In this document: positions 1-11,508 of the stretch, piece after piece
Position numbering within the stretch: the first letter of the stretch is position 1
Layout: every line of letters starts with the position of its first letter
Source: Rhytidiadelphus loreus
Lineage: Eukaryota; Streptophyta; Bryopsida; Hypnales; Hylocomiaceae
Direction of reading: 5' to 3'
Length of the DNA stretch: 64,000 nt
NCBI GenBank assembly: GCA_947034895.1
Contig: OX344762.1
Location: 38,482,760-38,546,759 of the forward strand
Position numbers and translations under genes: made by a program
The notes under the pieces: generated by a model
The model's database searches: none
Told to the model about the DNA's origin: nothing
What the model saw: only the letters and a program-made list of their open reading frames with translations

Positions 1-330
1 TTGCATTACAAAATACTCACAAAATCCAATTATTTTCACCCAAAATAAAATTGGACATGATTTTTTAGATTTATATATATAAAAAAGGTATAGAATCATT
101 TTATGCTTATTAACAAGATGAAAATTACAAAGAATTTTAAATTGTTGAAAATTATGGAATCTCTTTTCAAAAATAAAGTTTTAGAACAAATCTTAATTCA
201 ATTCTATATAAGGAAAGGAAAACAAATGAAAGATTTCACATTGTTATTCAAAAAAATCTTATGTGCATTAATATTTATAATTAATTGCCACTTATACTTT
301 ATAAGAGTTATACTAATAGAGTTTAAATTA
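1..330. repeat. Decayed fragment of the ~930-bp piggyBac-like family
   Basis: Positions about 60-200 resemble the interior of the element at 14,079-15,028 (its part near 14,345-14,480): the same order of a TATATAT stretch, a TGAATCATT motif, an AATGAGATGAAA-like motif and TTATGGAATCTCT. No terminal inverted repeat is visible because the window starts inside the copy. The short reading frames here are chance. Confidence 0.5.
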
Positions 331-340
331 GGCATATAGC

Positions 341-900
341 AAGTATACACAAAATCAACATTGCATATCATTGTTCTATGTATATAGACATGAAGTCCTT
401 CTATATTATTTTTTAAATTTAAATCATAATTCGATGCACTAAAATTCACTAATGTCTTATTATGGTATATACATTAGGTTGGCCCCAATTTCTTATTTTA
501 TTAGTTTTGGTTGTATATGCCTTGTGATATATTGTTAGAAAATTCTCAACAAGAAATTTTCCAGTGGTATATCATACATTGAATTTGGAATTAAATAAAA
601 CTTTTGATTACTATGCACCTAACAAGAGTGAATTTCTTTATGTGTTGGAATCCAAAATGAATTTAGGAGTTTTCTAGAGTCAGAATTGCTTAGGTAGAGA
701 GTTCCATGATGCTTTCACTTCTGTGCTAGTAGGGAGAAACTACATTTTAGTAGTAGCTTTGCCTTACTATCAAACTAAAAACAACCTAATATTCAAGCCC
801 AATGTTGATAATAGTTTTCTAAAATCACTCCCCCCCCGCTTCGTTTTCAATACTAGTAGAAAAAGTGTAATACTTGCACAACTCTAATCAAAACCTTACT
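341..900. other. AT-rich intergenic stretch
   Basis: No convincing reading frame, RNA gene or repeat structure was seen, apart from a short C run near 831-838. Confidence 0.5.
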
Positions 901-2039
901 TTTCCACTTTTCACTGACCTCCCCAAAGTTTTTCAAATTCCCCCCTTCTTATGCAAGGTTTAGATTCAGCCCTAAATTGCAAACATGCCGTAATGATTGA
1001 GAGGTTTGCGAACCCTCCTCTCGTAATGCAAGCACAACAATCACAGAGCTCCAGGCCTGACTGTAGCTGATGCCGGTGTTTCGCCTCAAACCCTAATCGC
1101 TCGAGGTTCTGCGCAGGAGTTTCGATTGCGTCGACTGATTGCGAATAAACTACCGGCAAGCAATTTAGGAGCAGACACCCTCTCACTCGTCTCGTATGTA
1201 TTTTAAGCTTGGTATGCCCCCTGTTGTATGTTATGAAATGGATGTAGTGAGTTGATAAGATCTTCCGACCTTGTGATTTGTGATTTGCAAGCGCGTCAAT
1301 TTAAAGCAAAGAGCGAGACTACGCAGGCGCTTAGAAGAATTGGCAGCATTAGATCTCATGTCTTGAGCTAGATTGAATTCGGAGGCTGTTGAGTCACAAC
1401 TGTTGTTAAGAGTGATCGTGAGCCCGGAATGACATTTTAGAACTGCAGTCGGATTTTGTATTCCCGGAGTGAGGAGTTTCTTGAGCTAGATTGAATGCGG
1501 AGCCACAACTCTTCTTGAGAGTGACCGGAAGCCCGGATGGCATTTTAGGGCTACAGTCGGATTTTCTGTATCCGGAGTGAGTAATTTTTTGAGCTAGATT
1601 GAATGTGGAGGCTGTTGAGTCACAACTTTTATTGAGTGATCGTGAGCCCGGAATGACATTTTAGGGCTGCAGTCGGACTTTCTACTCCCGGAGTGAGGAA
1701 TTGGTCCTAGACGGTGTCAAAATAAGGTGTTCTGCGTACTTGATCGATTTTAGGGTTTTATATGCTGGATTTCAGGCGATGTGAATTTGGTGCTGAGATT
1801 GATTGATTGCTGCCCTTTTGTTTTTTCAATCATTGGTGGGCTACACTGTTGGATATTGAATTGGAGCAAACGCCGGTGTTGATGCAGGCTCTATCGTCAT
1901 TTAGCATGGATTGACATCGTAACGCACATCATTTGCCAGCGTCACATCTTTGCAAAGGAGATAGTGGTTTGGTTCCATCAGTGAGAAGTTGCACGTAGCA
2001 ATAAGATCAGCGACGAGAAAGTTTGTATGATTGGCAGGT
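901..2039 (+). promoter_or_regulatory. Probable promoter and 5' leader of the coiled-coil gene
   Basis: Base composition changes from about 900 to clearly higher GC, as it does at the other genes here. There is no long reading frame, but the stretch runs straight into the predicted start at 2,040. It includes AAACCCTAA-type motifs (near 1,087), which are common in plant 5' regions, and a three-unit tandem repeat at 1,363-1,705. A leader intron is possible because GTGAGT-like sites recur at the unit ends. Transcript ends cannot be placed from sequence alone. Confidence 0.4.
1363..1705 (+). repeat. Three-unit tandem repeat, ~108-118 bp units
   Basis: Units begin at about 1,363, 1,481 and 1,589, each with TTGAGCTAGATTGAAT. 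Each continues through a CACAACT motif, AGCCCGGA, a GCATTTTAG/ACATTTTAG block and CAGTCGGA, and ends in CCGGAGTGAG. The middle unit lacks about 10 bp. The repeat lies in the leader region of the 2,040-3,472 gene. Confidence 0.85.
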
Positions 2040-3472
2040 ATGGCTCCAGTGCCATGTGGAGCACGCATTGGATTTTTGGTTGCTGCCATCATCTTCGTAA
2101 TTGTTCAGGTAAATTCACGTCATATGCTGAGAGTCCTATGCATTGGGCAGAAAATGTATTTTGCCTCCTAGAATCAATGCTGTTTGTGATCTTCTGAGGA
2201 TTCCTCAGAAAGGCTCAGACTCAGAGCAGCGAGATATTGTTGTGTCGCACTCCTGAAGGATTAAAAATGTCATAAGTAGGGAATTAACAAGCTGGAATGG
2301 TTGGAATGGAGACAGATGCGCTTGTTTGCTGCAGAGCAGAAGTATGCACTTCAAGCAACTTCTTCTGTGAGTTTTGGTTCTCTAAATCTCGTCAGATGAA
2401 TTTTGATGTTCTACCTTGTGAGAGCTTGATATCGTTATCGTGAAACCTGTATGAAATTTACACGGATGGGAGGAATCTGGTTGTTGTTATGATGGGTAAC
2501 ACGTGCGATATTGGATGGATGGGCGAATCGCTTGCAGGTAGAATTTGAAGAATACTGTCAAAAGGAATTGCGGGAACTTGGAGATAAATTGTTGACGCAG
2601 CAGACTAAACTGGTGTACTTAGAAGGTTGTCTCTTCTATGGAGCAGTTCCTCTTATACTTTTTTGAGTGGGTTGGGATTGTCCTTTGGGCGATGGCTGCC
2701 TTTCTTTAGCGAGGCACTCAGAATTACGCATGTGAATCGACAAGAGCTGTTTCTAAAATTAGAAAGGGTGACTTTGTTCTTGGGTTTTTATACGTGCTAA
2801 AATATATATACTGTGATAACTTCGTTATTTCTCGTGCAGGGGAGAAAATCCGGCTTGAGAGAGAGAATGGAAAGTTGGCCAGTGAGCTTGAGACGAGTCA
2901 AAGTAAGTGATCGTCTTGCAAAATGTACTTTGGTGTAGCAAGCAAAAGTTCTATGTGTAGCACACGAGAGTACAAGTCTTAGCCCCTAAAGGACCGAAGA
3001 TTCATTGTTTTAAATTGACGAATTTGATTGATGATATTGTGAAAATTATAATTCAGATGGAGCCAAATTTTATTTCATCAGAATCAGTGTAGATCATTGC
3101 ATGTGTTTGTCAATAAATAAATAAAATTGAACCAACAACGCTCCTTGTATGACCTACTCAAAATTGCTAATAAATGAGGCCCAATTTCGAATTAGACCTG
3201 GAGTATTCGTGATTAAAAATGACCAATTCGATTGATCATATTGTGAAAATTATAGATCATCAGATGGGGCCAAATTTTATAAAACTCCCCACTTAACCTC
3301 AAAAATGCTAAAGAAAACATGAGGCTCAATTCAATCCTCCGTCATCATTGAACCTTGATATTCTCTATAAATCAGGTTCGGAGAACTAACTTGTGTAACC
3401 ATTGCAGCTGTATCCATTGCCTCTTCAGCCAAACGTGGGATGCTAAATTGGAGAAAATTGATTACGGACTAG
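2040..3472 (+). CDS. Small membrane-anchored coiled-coil protein (spliced model, function unknown)
   Basis: I do not recognise the family. A consistent five-exon model is 2,040-2,108, 2,292-2,366, 2,538-2,625, 2,840-2,902 and 3,429-3,472 (stop TAG). All introns are GT-AG and phases match throughout, giving 112 aa. An alternative last acceptor at 3,408 adds 7 residues in frame. Residues ~9-23 are a hydrophobic segment (FLVAAIIFVIVQ), probably a signal anchor. Residues ~24-98 are charged and heptad-like (EQKYALQ, KELRELGDKLL, ERENGKLASELE), so a coiled coil is likely. The predicted form is a short type II or tail-like membrane protein. The second acceptor (AACAAG at 2,291) is not pyrimidine-rich, and the TAG is immediately followed by GTATGTG, a donor-like site, so a 3'UTR intron or an alternative ending is possible. 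The exon phasing makes chance unlikely; the function is unknown. Confidence 0.55.
2979..3290. repeat. piggyBac-like terminus and internal duplication inside an intron
   Basis: At 2,979 the sequence TTAGCCCCTAAAGGACCG matches the terminus of the ~930-bp TTAA family (TTAACCCCTAAAGGACC), but no partner end is present. Downstream, about 70 bp near 3,013-3,080 recur imperfectly near 3,217-3,285 (GATTGAT..ATATTGTGAAAATTATA..CAGATGG.GCCAAATTTTAT). All of this lies in the last intron of the coiled-coil gene. Confidence 0.5.
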
Positions 3473-3673
3473 GTATGTGAAAGAACAGTCTTGTTATGAG
3501 AAATATTATTATATAACCATGGGAATATCGAGGCATGTTGTTTCTAGTAGAACAAGGTTGTACTTTCACGATACAGGACATAACTTCACTAGTTTGATCT
3601 TATTCGAGAATGCTCAACGAAGGATGCTCAGCCAAGGGAGTAATAAGGACACCGTAACTTCAAAGGACATGTG

Positions 3674-3931
3674 AGGTATGTGCACCTGAAAGTATCTAAA
3701 TAAGCATAAGCAGGGTTGTTTACTCTTATTGGCCATTGTAAGAAGATTGTAATGCAAGTTAGCATGAATTTTTGGAAACCATATAAATAAATTATGAATT
3801 TTGAAAGTTTTGGTTAATGGTGTATCCAAAATTGACCCTAGATTTTCATGTTCACATGTTCAGAAAGTGTACATTTTAGGATCTCTAGGCTTCACTTTTT
3901 GAGTAAGGGTCACAATGAGGTGTAGTTACCT
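3674..3931. mobile_element. MITE, AGGTA-type terminal inverted repeats, TA target
   Basis: The left end AGGTATGTGCACCT and right end AGGTGTAGTTACCT form an inverted repeat; the flanks are TG and TA. The interior matches the copy at 32,116-32,386 (ACCATATAAATAAATT / ACCATATGAATAAATT, then AATTTTGAAAG-like sequence). The termini resemble the copies at 11,509, 22,801 and 38,026. A TA duplication would suit the Tc1/mariner superfamily; no transposase is encoded. Confidence 0.6.
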
Positions 3932-4199
3932 TACTTTCATGAGATAACCATGCTCTCCATATCCAATGAATGATTTCCGCCTCTTAAAAAATGAGCTACA
4001 TCAAGGTTATGTTATGCAGTAAAAATCTCGTTAATATCTCGCTCTGTTTATTGTGGACTAGGTAATGTGGACCTAAACCCTTGTTACGAGCTAATACGCC
4101 AAGAGACGAAATGTCGAGGGATGTTTTTCCATAATGGGGTTGGAATTCAGACATATCTTTAATGGTTGGATCTTGTTCAATCATTCTCATTCAAGGGTC

Positions 4200-4570
4200 T
4201 CAAAATGACACCATAACTGTAAAATAGGATAAGACTATGAGATGTAACTTCATAGTCTTCATATCCATGCTCTTCACATCTATTGAGGTTATGTTGCTTA
4301 TATGCCTGCTGTTTCTTTGCAGATGTCCTCGTCTTTTTTCGGCGTCCTTGTCTTTTTGGATCCTCACATTTCCACGATGTTATCAAAATGTGAATGCCGT
4401 GCTTCAGAGCAGAGTCTGCCACACCAACTTTCTGACGTATTTGCAAGTCAAAATCCTTGCACACGGATTTGTTCCAAGCATGATGCAGCTTACTGGATGT
4501 AATTGCACAACTCTTGTTATTTGTCATTTTCAAATCGTATTAGTCGAAAGAAATACTCGCTCTGCTTGAA
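4200..4570 (+). other. Possible downstream (3'UTR or C-terminal) exon of the coiled-coil gene
   Basis: At 4,321 a good acceptor (TTTCTTTGCAG) is followed by about 190 bp open in one frame up to a stop after 4,500, with somewhat higher GC than its surroundings. A donor-like GTATGTG lies just after the TAG at 3,472, so 3,473-4,320 could be an intron carrying a MITE. In that case the segment would be untranslated, because the upstream frame has already stopped. No domain is recognised in either overlapping frame. Confidence 0.25.
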
Positions 4571-5618
4571 AGTATTGTTGGATTGATAGATTTTTGTATG
4601 AAATCCCTGAAGCTGTTACGACAATCAGATTTGCTGAAATGGTGGCCTGTACGAAGTATGGACTGATAGAGATACACTTTAAAAGACCTCAAGTATGGAT
4701 TAAGGCCCTTTAGAATATGTCCCGGGTCTCATGTCCCAAGTTCCCATTCCTATCAAAATGTTTCCATGGCAGCATTTTTTTGGAAAGTTTTGGCGCCATA
4801 GGAAGTGGGACTTGAAGGCTGATATGGATTTTCAGTTTGACTTGCTCTTGACCCACCTCTGCCCCACCTCTTGCTCCAAGTCGGTACTTCTAATAGAGGG
4901 CAAGCTTTCAATTCCTTCTTCTAATTTCATGAGATTCATAGTCTGATAGTTTGTTTGGGAATAATAGTAAAATCTTTCGTTGAAGCTTGCAATGTCAAAG
5001 TCCGATGCATTTTGTGCTGAGTTATTTGAGGCAATTCGTGAATCAAAGCAACTTTCTAATCGAAATTTCCAGTTTTTTCAATACGGTAGTGCACAAGTAC
5101 ACATGATGATAGATAGGTATGAAGGTACTTGAAACTCAGAGACAATGCTTACATTGTGACAAACACTTACCTAATTACTGATAATTCTCAGACACAATAT
5201 GTTAGGGGCATGAAAGTGGTGTCTCGGGTACATGAGTCAGAGGGCCAACATTCAACGGTATACAGGTGGCTACACCCAAAATTGCACGAACATCGTCACT
5301 TCATATACATCTCCAAAATCAATATGCATATATGTTGAAGAAATGATTTCAGAACATCTACCAAAAAAACTTTGATCCTTCATAACTTTTGCATATCGTA
5401 TCCAAATGTTGTGTTCTTTGGTGCGTTGAAACCTCATTTTAATTGACAACAAGAAAATATGAAAATTTGACTAGTCTAATAATAGTAACTAGGCATAGTA
5501 GCAAAAATTGGAGGATTTGGGAGTACCCTCTGTAATGCCACTTCCATTAGTGGCATTTTCACTCTAAAGGTTGCTTGGGATGGTTAGTATTCAAGTGGTT
5601 GCTAGCAAGTATCTCTAC
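4571..5618. other. Intergenic, no gene seen
   Basis: Only short reading frames without recognisable motifs. I saw no RNA gene or bounded repeat. Confidence 0.5.
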
Positions 5619-5622
5619 TTAA

Positions 5623-6070
5623 CCCCTAAATGCCCATTTTTGAGCTTCTTGAAATTTGTTCTAAATTGAACAAAAAAGCCAACATTTTGATAAGTTTTAT
5701 CAATTTTTTAAAATTGTAACCTGACAAATTCAAACTAGATGTATTAGAGATCACATAGGAAAAGAAAACACAACAATATCTTTTACAGATTGAAAGATTA
5801 TAATGTTTGATCATGAGGGTGTTAAAATTGTAAAATTGATTTGAAGTTTTCCAATCTTCTTCTCACATGTCAAATCTAAAAATGAGGTCACCAAAACAAT
5901 ATGAGGTTAAAGGACATAACATGCATAATCCAATCAATATACAACTTTTCAAAATCTACTTTACAATTTTTTTAAATGAATTTCTAAGTGTATTTGAGGC
6001 TCATTTGAAGTTAAAACGCAGTGGTCACTGAAAACAACCACCTTCTAAAATGTACCTCGTACCTTTGCGT
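5623..6070 (+). mobile_element. Truncated piggyBac-like element, family D (left end only)
   Basis: A left terminus TTAACCCCTAAATGCCC at 5,619 is followed by about 370 bp homologous to the copy starting at 49,241 (AGCTTCTTGAAATTTGTTC, AAATTGAACAAAAA, TTGATAAGTTTTATCAATTT, TTTGATCATGAGG, ATATGAGG, CTTTTCAAAATCTACT). No right-hand GGGGTTAA end is present. The piece near 6,000-6,070 instead resembles the AGGTA-type MITE at 38,190-38,250, so the copy is probably cut or overwritten there. Confidence 0.6.
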
Positions 6071-6361
6071 CATGTTTGTTTTTAAAGCATGGACGCTTTT
6101 TGAGCAGACTACCTTATTGATGTCTTTTTAATGGGCAAGGGAAGTTATAAAATTTATAGCTCTCAACCTACGAGGTCAGTTCTCAAGCATTGTGAGATTA
6201 CATAGGCACCTCGGCAACTGTCCATCATGTTGTCTAAATTCCTATCCGTCCTTCAAAGCATACAAGTCACATCTCAAAGTCTTGAATTCAATATTAAAAT
6301 GTCATTTTTTAGTACTATTTCATAACAATTATAGGGTTCTTTTAAAATACTAACTTAGTCG

Positions 6362-6695
6362 TTGATTGAATCAACACTAGATCAATCACCCATTGATTTA
6401 GTACTATAAAAGTACTTTATGAATTGGAGTTTGAAACAATACTAAAGATGTACTTAATTTTGTAAATTTTTAGTACAAATTCAGTATCAATTCAATAGTA
6501 TAAAAACAACATTGAAATAGCACTTTGTTGACGATTGCATCAACACTAGATTAATTACCCATTAACTTAGTACTATAAAAGCACTTTATGAATTGGAATT
6601 TGAAACAATACTATATGTATATTTAATTTGGTAAATTTTCACTACAAATTCAATATCAATTCAATCGTATCTAAAAAAGCATTGAAATAGCAAAG
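6362..6695 (+). repeat. Two-unit tandem duplication, ~167-bp period
   Basis: Units start near 6,362 and 6,529 and share AATCAACACTAGATCAAT / CATCAACACTAGATTAAT, CCCATT.A.TTAGTACTATAAAAG, ACTTTATGAATTGGA, TTGAAACAATACTA and CAATATCAATTCAAT-type blocks, ending in ATTGAAATAGCA. It is imperfect (roughly 85% by eye) and non-coding. Confidence 0.75.
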
Positions 6696-6699
6696 GTCA

Positions 6700-7590
6700 T
6701 GATCAAACACCTTTGCAAAAAAGATTCTCATCAAAATAATGAAGTAAAGAATACAATGAAGGGGCCATAATATCATGGCCAAATGTGCATGTAATGTTCA
6801 AATTTAACTAACTCACTACTTCTCTACAATGATTAATTGACACATGTTAATCAACTTGGCCTTCACTAATTCTTTCAACTACTTGATGTGCCGAAAATGC
6901 ATGGATGGATGACTAGACTTCATGTCCCTCCCTAGAGTTGTAAGCTATATCTACACATGCACCACTCCCAATAAAAAAATAATTAGTTTCAATTAAAATA
7001 TCTCATGCAATGCAAAGAAATTGAATTATAGTTCACAATAATCAATCATGAATAAACTTAAAAGTCACATGAAGCCAAACTAAGGAAGGCCATCATGCCA
7101 ATTACAATTCACATCACTTTGTCTTCGTACTTCATCTTTGTACTTCATACTTCGTCTTCTCCGACCAATTAGCAATTAGAAATTCAATCTCCCATGACGT
7201 GAGGCCGAAGCAAGTGAGCAGAAATTGAAATCACAAGTTTAGTGGCATGGCACCACCGCGCAAATGGCACTTATCTCGGATGAGCAGCAAATTCTTATAC
7301 CTTGTGCACATGCTTGTAATTTGGCCCATCTAACTACAATTTGTTAGCCAAACATTCATTTCTGGTACATCATGCAGAAACTCAGAGACAAAATGAGAAA
7401 ATCAAGAAGAGGAAACAATGACGCACACATCTAGGATTGGAGCATCACAACCATATAGGTGAGAATGCTGCAAATGCTACCTAAATTGCTTACAGACTTG
7501 GATTGCGTTCCTCAGCTAAGTTTTCATCCAAGTTTTTGTGACAGAATTGGCCAGAATTGAACGAGTGTGAGTTTTTTTTGAGCCCCCATC
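6700..7590. other. Intergenic, no gene seen
   Basis: No supported gene. GC rises slightly toward 7,200-7,600, ahead of the receptor-gene relic. Confidence 0.45.
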
Positions 7591-7631
7591 TTGATTGTGT
7601 TTGTGGCAATGGTTGGCTGTGCGATTTGCAG

Positions 7632-8673
7632 CGCAGGTGGCCGTGGACATTAAGCGCAATTTGGAGCTCCCATTGGGATTGAGATGGAACGATGATCCGC
7701 GCATGTCTCTTGTGCATCCAAGATATGGCAGCAAGTGTATGTTCGATGTTGTCAGCAGCACTTGGAGATGGTTTACTTGGAATTTTGAAAGCGAGGTCAT
7801 AGTCTTCTTACTTTTTACTTGGAGATTTTTGTGGTTGTGGACTGAAGGGGAGGAAGTACATTCATTTGCATCAACACATGCTAAGTAGTATTTCAACTGG
7901 TGATGACTATGTGAAGCCAGATGCTTGTTTTTGCTATGCTTGATAACTATGCATTGCACTAACAGTAACTTGGTTTGAAACTTCACTTAATTTGATCCAA
8001 TAAGACCTACCATACCCCTTATGAAATCCTTGGAGATAGCAGTAGATGATTGAGGATTGAGCTCCAATGCAATGAGATCAGACAAGTTGGCTTCAACATG
8101 AATGGGATGAAATATTTTGTTTTTCAAAAAAATTGTTTTTCAATTTGTTAGCAATTGCATAAAAAAATATACAAGCCTACCTCATATTTGTGATTTTGGA
8201 AAATGTGACGTTAATTGTAACAATTAGAATTAAGTTCAATGTGCTAAAGTGGTTCTGAATTTGACCTTGATATCTCAGAAATGGAGGAAATTTGTTTCAA
8301 GACTCAGGTCGAAATATGGCTTTAAAAATCTATTTTAAGTCAACCTGTTTTAACTCTGAGAGGTTGAGTGGTGCCACTTGAAATTGACATTTTGGTTGTT
8401 TGTGGATGATGCAGACAATGTTGGAGTTCGACAAAGATCACTCTAGGATTACAAAGCATTAACATGAAGACAGCTTGATGACAATTGGGTAGCGTTGCAG
8501 CAGCTTCAGTTGTTGTAAGTACTTGAATGCCTCACATGTAACTTGTTGGATGGTGAACATTTTATGAACATTTCGAAGCTTGAATGGTGAGCTTGTTTAC
8601 TTAGGAATTTGAGCAACCTCTTGGTGGGCACGATTCCTTCTTCTTTCAGAAACCTGACTTCTCTTTCCGCTCT
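7632..8673 (+). pseudogene. Relic of an RLP4/malectin-LRR receptor-type gene
   Basis: Three pieces in the right order recall plant RLP4-like and malectin-LRR receptor proteins. First, from an acceptor-like GATTTGCAG near 7,631, the frame reads AVDIKRNLELPLGLRWNDDP and on to HPRYGSKCMFD..SSTW. This is like the pre-LRR segment of the family (usual pattern LP..WNGDPC..HPW.GV.C.F), but with DPR in place of DPC and other key positions lost. Second, near 8,450 a frame reads LGLQSIN, like the family's LQSINLSGN strand. Third, an exon-like unit at 8,605-8,673 (AG before, GTAAGC after) encodes one LRR, NLSNLLVGTIPSSFRNLTSL, one residue shorter than the usual 24. The pieces are out of frame with stops between them, and no malectin or kinase domain was seen. 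I call it a decayed fragment. Confidence 0.6.
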
Positions 8674-8699
8674 GTAAGCATTACATCCTCCACCCAAAC

Positions 8700-9290
8700 C
8701 TCCTGTACATCACAGTTCTTGTTAGCAAAATAGAAGATATTCTTGTTTCTTGGTCGAATTCTGCAATTATTTAAACCTCTTTTTATCTTTCTATGCAAGT
8801 TTACAACTGAATGAAGAGCAAAGTCCCAGAAAACAGAAGTGGAAAAAAATCAACTTAAAGGCAATTGAAATTGGAATCGCAAATTTGTGAGAACTATAAG
8901 AATATTTTGTTTTCTAGTAATGATGTTGTGAATGTATGGTCATGCTAGTTACATTGGTATGTATCAAATTGTCAAAGCTATGACATTCAAGTGCATGTAG
9001 CTCTAAGAAATATGCTTTGTATCATAGATTCAACGAGAGGAGATGTCAAAGCAAAAGTTGAATCTCACTTGTCTTGCATGTTGCACATTCTCATTTTCGA
9101 GTGAAAATACTCTTCGACTTCATCAAGGCTCACTAAAATGTGAAATTGAAATATCGTTATCTACAAAACGACCTTTGCAAATAAGTTCAGGTAATTAAAA
9201 TGATACATTCACAGTCATTCATTTTTGTGCCCCAAATCTACAATTCTTCATAATAATACATTCGATCTAACTTATTCTTTTTAGTTTGAA
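8700..9290. other. Intergenic, no gene seen
   Basis: AT-rich; only short meaningless frames. Confidence 0.45.
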
Positions 9291-9293
9291 CAC

Positions 9294-9695
9294 ATGATTC
9301 TAGATGGTTTTATATGTACTAGCAACCTTCCGAATCATCTTGCACCTATTCAACAATCTTTAGTTGAAGCTCAACCTTGTCCAATAGGCCTTCTTCATGC
9401 CACTAAGATCATTGAAATGGAACCATCTAGTACAAGTTTGTTGTTGGAGCTTGGATTGGAATTGCTAAAAAGACTTGACAACCAACCAAAGAAAATATAT
9501 GACTCTACAACACATCTCATTCATTTCATTAGAATATGTCAAAATAATTTGGATTTGTCGCAAAATGATATTGATTCACTATTTAAAATGCTTTTCCATC
9601 CTTCATTTGACTTGAATACAATCTCCGTGTAGAGCGCACGTGATATTGAGCACTTTGAAGATACATTGTACAAAGATGAGCATGTAACTTTTTGA
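9294..9695 (+). pseudogene. Possible N-terminal remnant of a Plavaka/KDZ-type transposase
   Basis: A 112-codon frame (stop at 9,630-9,632) continues in the same frame past the stop as SARDIEHFEDTLYKDEHVTF. Coding-like sequence on both sides of a single stop suggests a gene broken by a nonsense change. In Plavaka/KDZ transposases the conserved region opens with a stretch of this kind (S..DI..FE..L) before the segment I find at 16,874. It lies on the same strand and upstream of the other fragments, but 7 kb away with several insertions between. The family assignment is an inference from order and general pattern; on its own the protein is unrecognised. Confidence 0.3.
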
Positions 9696-9699
9696 ATCA

Positions 9700-11505
9700 T
9701 ATTTGTTATTGCAATTAGATTGCTTTGTTAGATGTTTTGTTGAATTATTTAGAATTTATAGTATTGAAAATTATTTAAATTACATCATTGATATTCTCAA
9801 CATTTAGCTATGTATGATATTAGGGTTGGTTAAAGTACAATTTGCCTCCCTCTCCAGACAACCCTCATGAAGTGGTGATGTACTATGTGGCTGCTTTATT
9901 CTCACCCTTGGAATAAAGTGTACACAATCAAGTTCTAACTAATTTGATGATGAATTCCTAATGGGTGTTTAACCTACGTGCAATCCAATTGAGCCTTCCA
10001 AGCAATGGATCTTTCTAATTCCTACTCCTCATTGATTCACTTAATATTTGCTTGTTCAAAATAAAGCGCGAGTTTGTACGTCCGGTTTTGACTATAACGG
10101 TCAAAACTAAGGTCCGCTAAATTGTTAGTCAAGCAAAAAGTGAATTAAAGCAAGCTGTAGAGCTTGATTTTTCCTTTCCAAAATGATAAAGAAACTTGAA
10201 TTTGACCTAATTCCCTAACGGATGATGATGGATGAAGTTTGACTCTAAAATTAACCTCTAAAACTTCATCCATTAGTTGCAAACATTCTAACTATTGAAA
10301 TTGAATGCAAATTCTTTGGTTATTTTCTATTTTTTATATTCTACTTAAGTTTAAAGTTTGACTTGATTTGATCAACTATAATTGACTTTCATCCAAATTG
10401 GCCCTTCTTTTGGCTAAAACTTCATCTACTCTAATTCTTTCACTATACATCCAATTTTTTAGGTAAAATTAGTTTTGGAATCTTCAAAATATTCTTTTGA
10501 AGATTCTTCCTTGAACTTGTCTTTTGTTTATTTTTTGACCTAATTGGTAAATTTTTAATTGTTTCTTACAATGTTGAATAAATTTGAATTTTATTTCTAC
10601 TTTTAAGGTTAAATGGATTAAGATCAAACCTTTTTACTTTTGACCTTCTAGGTAAATTTTATTTACAAAGGAATTTTGATCCTTGTTTGATTTATCAAAA
10701 TTTGTATGTAATTCTTTTTCACCTTGAATTTCAAAATTACTTTTTTTTTACCTTTTAATCCCTATTTTGGCTCTAGATTCTAAGATTCTTTAAAGATTCT
10801 TTAAAGGATTCTTTTTGGCAACTTTCTACTTTTTCATCTACTTTTATTGCTACTTTCATTTGGGGTAATTTTGGATAATTTTCTTTAATGGTTGTGGTAA
10901 AAGAAAATTTAAATCACTTCAGTAGTTTTTTTAACTACTTGATTGTTTCAATTGACTATAAATTAACTCTAATTCTATCTTGTGATTAAAAAGTCAAATC
11001 CTAATCTATTGATTATAGTAAAAAGAAACAAGGAATGGAGTTTATATTCATTTATGATTGCCATTTTTGCTGAGCATCACGACCAAATTCTTGACGGCAC
11101 GCTCTACTTCCATCTTTGATCTTTGTTGTAGGTAGTAGTTGGTTTTTTTGTAAGTTTAGATGTATTTGGAGAAAGCCAAGCTTCTTCTTTTCAATTGTCT
11201 TCTTTTCTTTTTCTTCTACTTGTTTTTTAATGTTTTTGGGTATTTTTGTAAGGCTAGTCCTACTAAATCTAATCAAATATACTCTCCTAAATACTTGCTA
11301 AATTCTCAAAGAATAAAATAAAGACTTGAAGACAAATTGATTTGGATTATCTTCACTAATAACTAAATTCTAGAATCTAACAAGGCTAACTTGTCTTTTC
11401 TATTTGTCTTTTAATCAAGTCAATCCTCGATCAATGAAATGAAATATTCTCTAATGCCGGGTCCACTCCAACTTGCCTTCCTTCACCACGTTAACTTCCT
11501 AAATA
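9700..11505. other. AT-rich DNA, no gene seen
   Basis: Long AT-rich tracts, with AAGATTCTTTAAAGATTC-type short direct repeats near 10,780-10,815. No supported coding sequence. It may be the interior of the decayed transposon. Confidence 0.45.
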
Positions 11506-11508
11506 CTA

